Shown: piece by piece, positions 59,875 to 64,000 of the stretch | How positions within the stretch are numbered: the first letter of the stretch is position 1 | Layout of the letters: the number at the start of each line of letters is the position of its first letter | Assembly (NCBI GenBank): GCA_011319805.1 | Contig: SJRY01000071.1 | Span: forward strand, 27,606-91,605 | DNA length: 64,000 nucleotides | Source of the DNA: Macrocybe gigantea | Lineage: Eukaryota; Basidiomycota; Agaricomycetes; Agaricales; Callistosporiaceae | Reading direction: 5' to 3' | The notes under the pieces: model-generated | Told to the model about the DNA's origin: nothing | The model's input: the letters and a program-made list of their open reading frames with translations, nothing else | The model's database searches: none | Translations under genes and position numbers: made by a program

Positions 59875-60094
59875 ACCCACATTTCCTTCGTTTCACTGTT
59901 ATTTATTCCGGACCTTCATTTATTCACGATATCCCCACGATTTTCTGACTCCTTCATCTGCTGTAGCTTACTTCCTGCATGATCCTGTGATACCAGCTTT
60001 TAGTTTATCAGATAACGATTACGATTACGAATCACATCACAACTGGTGATGACAGGCCCCATCCAATTTGCCAAATCGATCCTTCTCAACATTA

Positions 60095-61368
60095 TGGTAA
60101 GGCAAAAGTTTTCTTTCCGTTCCATGGGCGCGTCTCCATCTGACACCAGAACGCAGACTTAGAGGCGCTCGTGCTCTCCGGAAAGCTCTTTAGCGGAGGC
60201 GAGCGTTCCTCGTCGCCCACGCGGACACCTTCTCCCGATGCCGGCTGGCACGACGACGAGCTGCCGGACGAGATCAAAGCCCTAGAAGCCAAGGGTTACG
60301 ACTATGACGCAGATGATGTGCGGCGCGCTCGGCGCAGGGCAGAAGCGGAGGCAGAGGAGAGGCAAACGGAATCCATCGGCATGGGCGTTCCAGGTCGCAC
60401 GGGTGTAAAAGGTGTCATCCGGGACAGAAACGAGGCGATGGCGATCGAGCGGGAAAAGCGAGCGCAAGAGGCGGAAGAGATGAGGGAGAAGATGGAGAAG
60501 GTCCATCTGGGGCGAAGACGTATCTAGAAGAGGAGAGGGAGAAGGCATGGCTCGGGCTAGACGGCAAGATCGATGAGCTGGTGTTGAAGGAAATGGAGAA
60601 GGCGCAAGAGATGGGTGCGGATGAGCGGAGGGACGTGTTTGGACGGAGGAAAGAGGGGAAATTTGGGCATCTAAGAGAAGTCGGCGTGAAGGGTTTTTTG
60701 AGCGCCGTCGAAGACGAAGAGAAAGGTGTCTGGATCGTCGTTCATCTATACGACCCGGTAAGTTCGTCTTTCATGCTCCGTTGTTCAATTTCTCATGCTC
60801 TTCTCTTATTTCATTATAGTCCCTGGAGCGTTGTTATACTGTGGATAATACCCTTGCCCCGCTCGCGAGATTACACCCGGACACGAAGTTCTTGCGCGCG
60901 AGGGCGTCAAAGCTAGGCTTCACGTCGTCCAGGTCCGGTATGGCCATGCCACGGCCCCAAACGAGTCGGATATCACGTTCAAAAGTCATGCCTCAGCACA
61001 GAGATGACGATGACGATGATCCGTACGACGAAAAGGATTATGAAAAATACAAAGACGAAAGTGAGGAGGACGAGGACAGCGATGACGAGGACGTGGACCT
61101 CGACATGCTGCCCACGATACTTGTATACCGCGACGGAGAACTGGTACACAACTGGGTGCGGGCGGATTGGGTTGCTGGCCCCGCTGGGCTTCACGATTTG
61201 CTAGACCGGTAGGTCGATTCATTCGCAGTTTCTTTCCTGGTCTCCTGCTGAATCTCTTACCACAGCCATAGCATCCTGCCTCGCTCGTCCTCGAGAAATC
61301 TCGGTTTCCCCGTTGACGACGGAGACGATGCTGACCTCTTTCTGAGTGACGAGGAAAACGAGACTTGA
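60095..61368 (+). CDS. Phosducin-like protein (PhLP, thioredoxin fold)
   Basis: Phosducin-like proteins act with the CCT chaperonin to assemble G-beta-gamma and other clients. The only start that fits is ATG at 60095-60097, directly followed by a donor; the 52-nt intron 60098-60149 joins MNADLEALVLSGKLFSGGE. A charged helical part follows (EIKALEAKGYDYDADDVRRA, GVKGVIRDRNEAMAIEREKR). The thioredoxin-like part has EVGVKGFLSAVEDEEKGVW, VVHLYDPSLERCYTVDNTL, and TKFLRARASKLGF, then DMLPTILVYRDGELVHNWVR. A long Asp/Glu-rich insert (HRDDDDDDPYDEKDYEKYKD...) interrupts the fold before the last strand. One base is missing in GGGG at 60509-60512: KVHLG is in one frame and KTYLEEEREKAWLGLDGKID in the next. 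Confidence 0.86.
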
Positions 61369-63105
61369 GATTCCTGCAAGTGATGGCACATAGAACGAAC
61401 TCCATTAGTCGCTGGCTTGCTATTTTCTGATATACGCTTGTATTTATATGCTTCGCTGGCTAATCTGCTGTACAGTGGAACAATTTGTTTCTAGATATCT
61501 CAGTAAGTGTCATCTGCAATGTAGATAACACGGCTCGGTAGGGACTCCCCCACGCTGACGGCATTCCCTCAGATACGTGCCATTTCGTGATTATAGCAAC
61601 CTTAGAGAATGATGATGTTTCAGCGTCTAGAAACGGCTAGCTTCGCATCCGTGTAGACGCTGGAACCGAGTCGCCCAGTTTCGAAAGTAAGGACTGAAAC
61701 TGGAAAGAAACCAAGACAATACCCTCGGGATTGAAGCTAATAATACCTGAGGGGAACGAAACACGTACTACGACATGACTTGCGAGGCATCGAGCAAACA
61801 AGTGCATAGAAGAATCATGGTACAGGACAATATGCGTTCAAACTAGGAGCAATCGCTCACTTTCGTGACAGTAATCCTCCACCTCTGTAGAAAACCAGCA
61901 GAAAGCAAGCCCGCTTGCCAGGCACAGGCGAGTCTTGTCTCTCTCCAACCTTGCAACCCTACGGCACCCACGGTCGCCGCGCGCAAAACGGCGTCATCTA
62001 CAAGTCTATCTTCGAGAATCTTCATCTCGGAAATATGTAGGTCGGTTATGTTCTTGACTTGATCGACGAGAAAAGGCGACGGACAGGACATGAGGAGTTC
62101 AAGAACATAGTGCAACGATATCATCAGGGAGTAGAGGCACGCGGAAGAACGCTGCTTAGCGGTTCGTAAATCTGGCAGGTCAAGGGCACGGTGCACAGTA
62201 TGAACGCAGGATCAAGATAAGATACGTCCGGAGATATGGCAGTGAAGTCGATGTCCAAGCTGGAACCGGGGTCGAAGGGAATGATAAAGTTTGTAAATCG
62301 TTATCCTGAGTTGAATGTAGGGAACCTGGTCGAGTGAGCTGGACGCCGGGTTTCGCAGTTCCTATTGGGCATGATGGAAATCCATCTTCCAGCCTAGACA
62401 ATCAATTTTACCTCGGAATCTGGTTCTGTCGTTTGGGAATCAAGATTAGGCGTAGGAAATTGGATCAACCTGGCCAGACCTTGGTGCTGCAGAAGGGCTA
62501 AATGAGCAACATTCACCTCACTGTATGCTGAACCAACGTACCTCGGGACTGTTGAATTGCGTTGCTAGAAGAATTCTCGGGATAGAGAGCCACCACGAGC
62601 TGTTGATGTGGAGGGAAAATGTACGGCCATGTTTCATGAGTTTGCCTCGAAGAAGAGCAGCTAGATCGCCAGAGTTCCTTAGTTCAACAGTACCGTTCTT
62701 GACGTTCTGCAGACATTGGCCCAGCTCTATTCTGACATCCTTTGGGCGAGTACTACACATTCGGCCAACAACATCCCTATACCCTGATGGCCAAGACGAA
62801 GACGTTGGCACAAGCACGGATGTCAAAGCCAACAAAGAAAGCTGATTGTGGTCCCTTCCACGGCAGATAGTCCTAGAAGCTGTGAAGATGATCAGAACAG
62901 ATATACATGCCAGGGATGACGTGTGCCTCGTCCATATAGTCCAGCAATTCGTGGTGGTAGTTGGTCCACGATTAGGTAAGCGTGGATGTGTCCACAAACG
63001 CGTGCATAAAAGACCGTTTAGATGTTCCTTTAAAAGACATGCCCAGCAAGCGCTGCTATCTCACCCATCGTCGTCTTCTCTCTCCCCAAGTGACAGAGTT
63101 CAGCG
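61369..63105. other. Unassigned stretch with uncharacterised minus-strand coding potential
   Basis: Minus-strand frames at 62518-62997 (VRIELGQCLQNVKNGTVELR, LLRGKLMKHGRTFSLHINSS) and 61843-62196 (CPSPFLVDQVKNITDLHISE, LLSAGFLQRWRITVTK) have protein-like composition and could be exons of one gene reading toward 61840. I could not name a family or trace the splicing. The right end of the region should hold the RdRP promoter. Confidence 0.35.
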
Positions 63106-64000
63106 ATGAATCTCGCTATTCACTATGTACCTTTTGAACTTTCCGAAAACGACGTCAAACGCGAGATCGCCAAGATCCTCCACTCCGATGAGTTCACTCC
63201 TCGTCATCGCGATCAGTTTCATAGGGCGAACGACAGATGAATTTCAAAATTACACTGAACCCATCGCAAGCAGGAGGGGTTCGAAACGACGGCACTGGCG
63301 TGCTCACGTTGCCTGATGATGAAATGGCGAAGAAGTTCTTGCGATGGATCAAAGCTACTCCCTTCAAGATAGAGCGTCGAAAACTCAAATTCTTTCCCTG
63401 CGGAAGTCCTCCGTCAAACCTGAGATTTGAACTAGATAGGACGCCCTACACCGATCCAGATCTCGAGGAGGAGCACCAGCGGAAGATTTGGGCTTTGAAT
63501 GATAGCCTTCGCGTCGACGTACTCCAAGTCGGCGTGTTTTACCACCCCAGTTATCCTAATAGTGAGAAGCAGCCCGTTGCTCCACGGGCTTTCTCCGTGG
63601 AATGGGAGTCGAATCATAGGGAGCGATCCAAGGCCTGGCTTTCGTTTGAATATGAGCACAAGGTCATAAGAATCAAGGTCGATGCATTATTCATGGTTTC
63701 GTTCTCTATCTCAAACGTTCTACAGCTCGGCGATTCAAACGTAGAACCGAGGGCGCCAGTGTTGCCATCAATTTCTCAAGCATTCACAAAGTCGCTGTCG
63801 GCTATGACGGCAGCCCATGTAAGGTCCTTTCCTCATTGATTCACATTTCTGCTAATTTCTGTTAGACATTTGTTTTTGACCTGGTTGTACCGCCTGTCAT
63901 GGAGAGTGTCGATTTTCACAGGACTCTTGTTGGTGATGATTACATTGACAACACAAGTACAAGCGCAGAATCGGAGCCCTCCACGAAGGTCACAGGATAG
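63106..64000 (+). CDS. RNA-dependent RNA polymerase (RNAi type), N-terminal part, continues past window
   Basis: Cellular RdRPs (QDE-1/RDR family) make double-stranded RNA for silencing. The visible part is the family N-terminus: MNLAIHYVPFELSENDVKRE (RRM-like lead), MNFKITLNPSQAGGVRNDGT, VLTLPDDEMAKKFLRWI, and LRVDVLQVGVFY with FSVEWES and AWLSFEYEHKVIRIK. A later exon has TFVFDLVVPPVMESVDF, then in another frame YKRRIGALHEGHRI, the family lead-in to the body. The catalytic DbDGD region lies beyond the window. One extra base is needed within GGG at 63224-63226 (RDQFHR to MNFKITLN) and another between about 63935 and 63967, so the in-frame TAG at 63998 is probably not the real end. Confidence 0.84.

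Overview
The window is nuclear DNA of a filamentous basidiomycete, most likely an Agaricomycete. Genes are densely packed on both strands and interrupted by many short introns of about 50-65 nt with CTNAC-type branch sites. The gene content fits: a bifunctional tryptophan synthase, a WOPR transcription factor, an RNAi-type RNA-dependent RNA polymerase and a Ty3-type gag remnant. No tRNA, rRNA, CRISPR array or prokaryotic operon was seen.

Layout. 0.1-4.5 kb: an alpha/beta hydrolase, a possible decayed second copy, and a tRNA(Ile)-lysidine synthase (TilS) homologue. 5-8 kb: a YTH-domain m6A reader. 8.1-25.5 kb: a compact run of housekeeping genes, namely an external NAD(P)H dehydrogenase with an EF-hand, GPI mannosyltransferase III, an ADGF-type adenosine deaminase, a three-KH RNA-binding protein, BRX1, an arrestin-fold protein, a Csm1/Pcs1 monopolin subunit and an ankyrin-containing L-asparaginase. 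25.7-36.4 kb: tryptophan synthase, a truncated LTR element, eIF2B beta, GUF1 and Cwf18. 37-48.5 kb: a WOPR regulator, an Elongin-A-like protein, a WDR26/Gid7 homologue and an ECL1-like zinc protein, separated by long stretches without recognisable genes. 50.7-61.4 kb: VPS54, SAM37/metaxin, a TLC-domain protein, a four-TM protein of unknown function and a phosducin-like protein. The right edge carries the 5' part of an RNA-dependent RNA polymerase.

These genes do not form one pathway. Themes include mitochondria (TilS, NDE, GUF1, SAM37), RNA handling (YTH, KH, BRX1, Cwf18, RdRP) and protein or vesicle quality control (Gid7, VPS54, GPI10). Several neighbours are head-to-head with very short shared promoters: VPS54/SAM37 58 bp, GPI10/ADGF about 97 bp, GUF1/Cwf18 157 bp, asparaginase/tryptophan synthase about 190 bp.

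The strongest unexpected signal is about quality rather than a new system. At least eight places in otherwise intact conserved genes need exactly one extra base to stay in frame, nearly always in a short G or C run. This looks like a systematic base under-call in the assembly, and naive gene prediction will break these genes. Also notable are three well-supported GC-AG introns, a 19-nt internal microexon, a gene whose first coding exon is only its ATG, and a uORF whose stop overlaps the main start as ATGA. I found no convincing undescribed multi-gene system.
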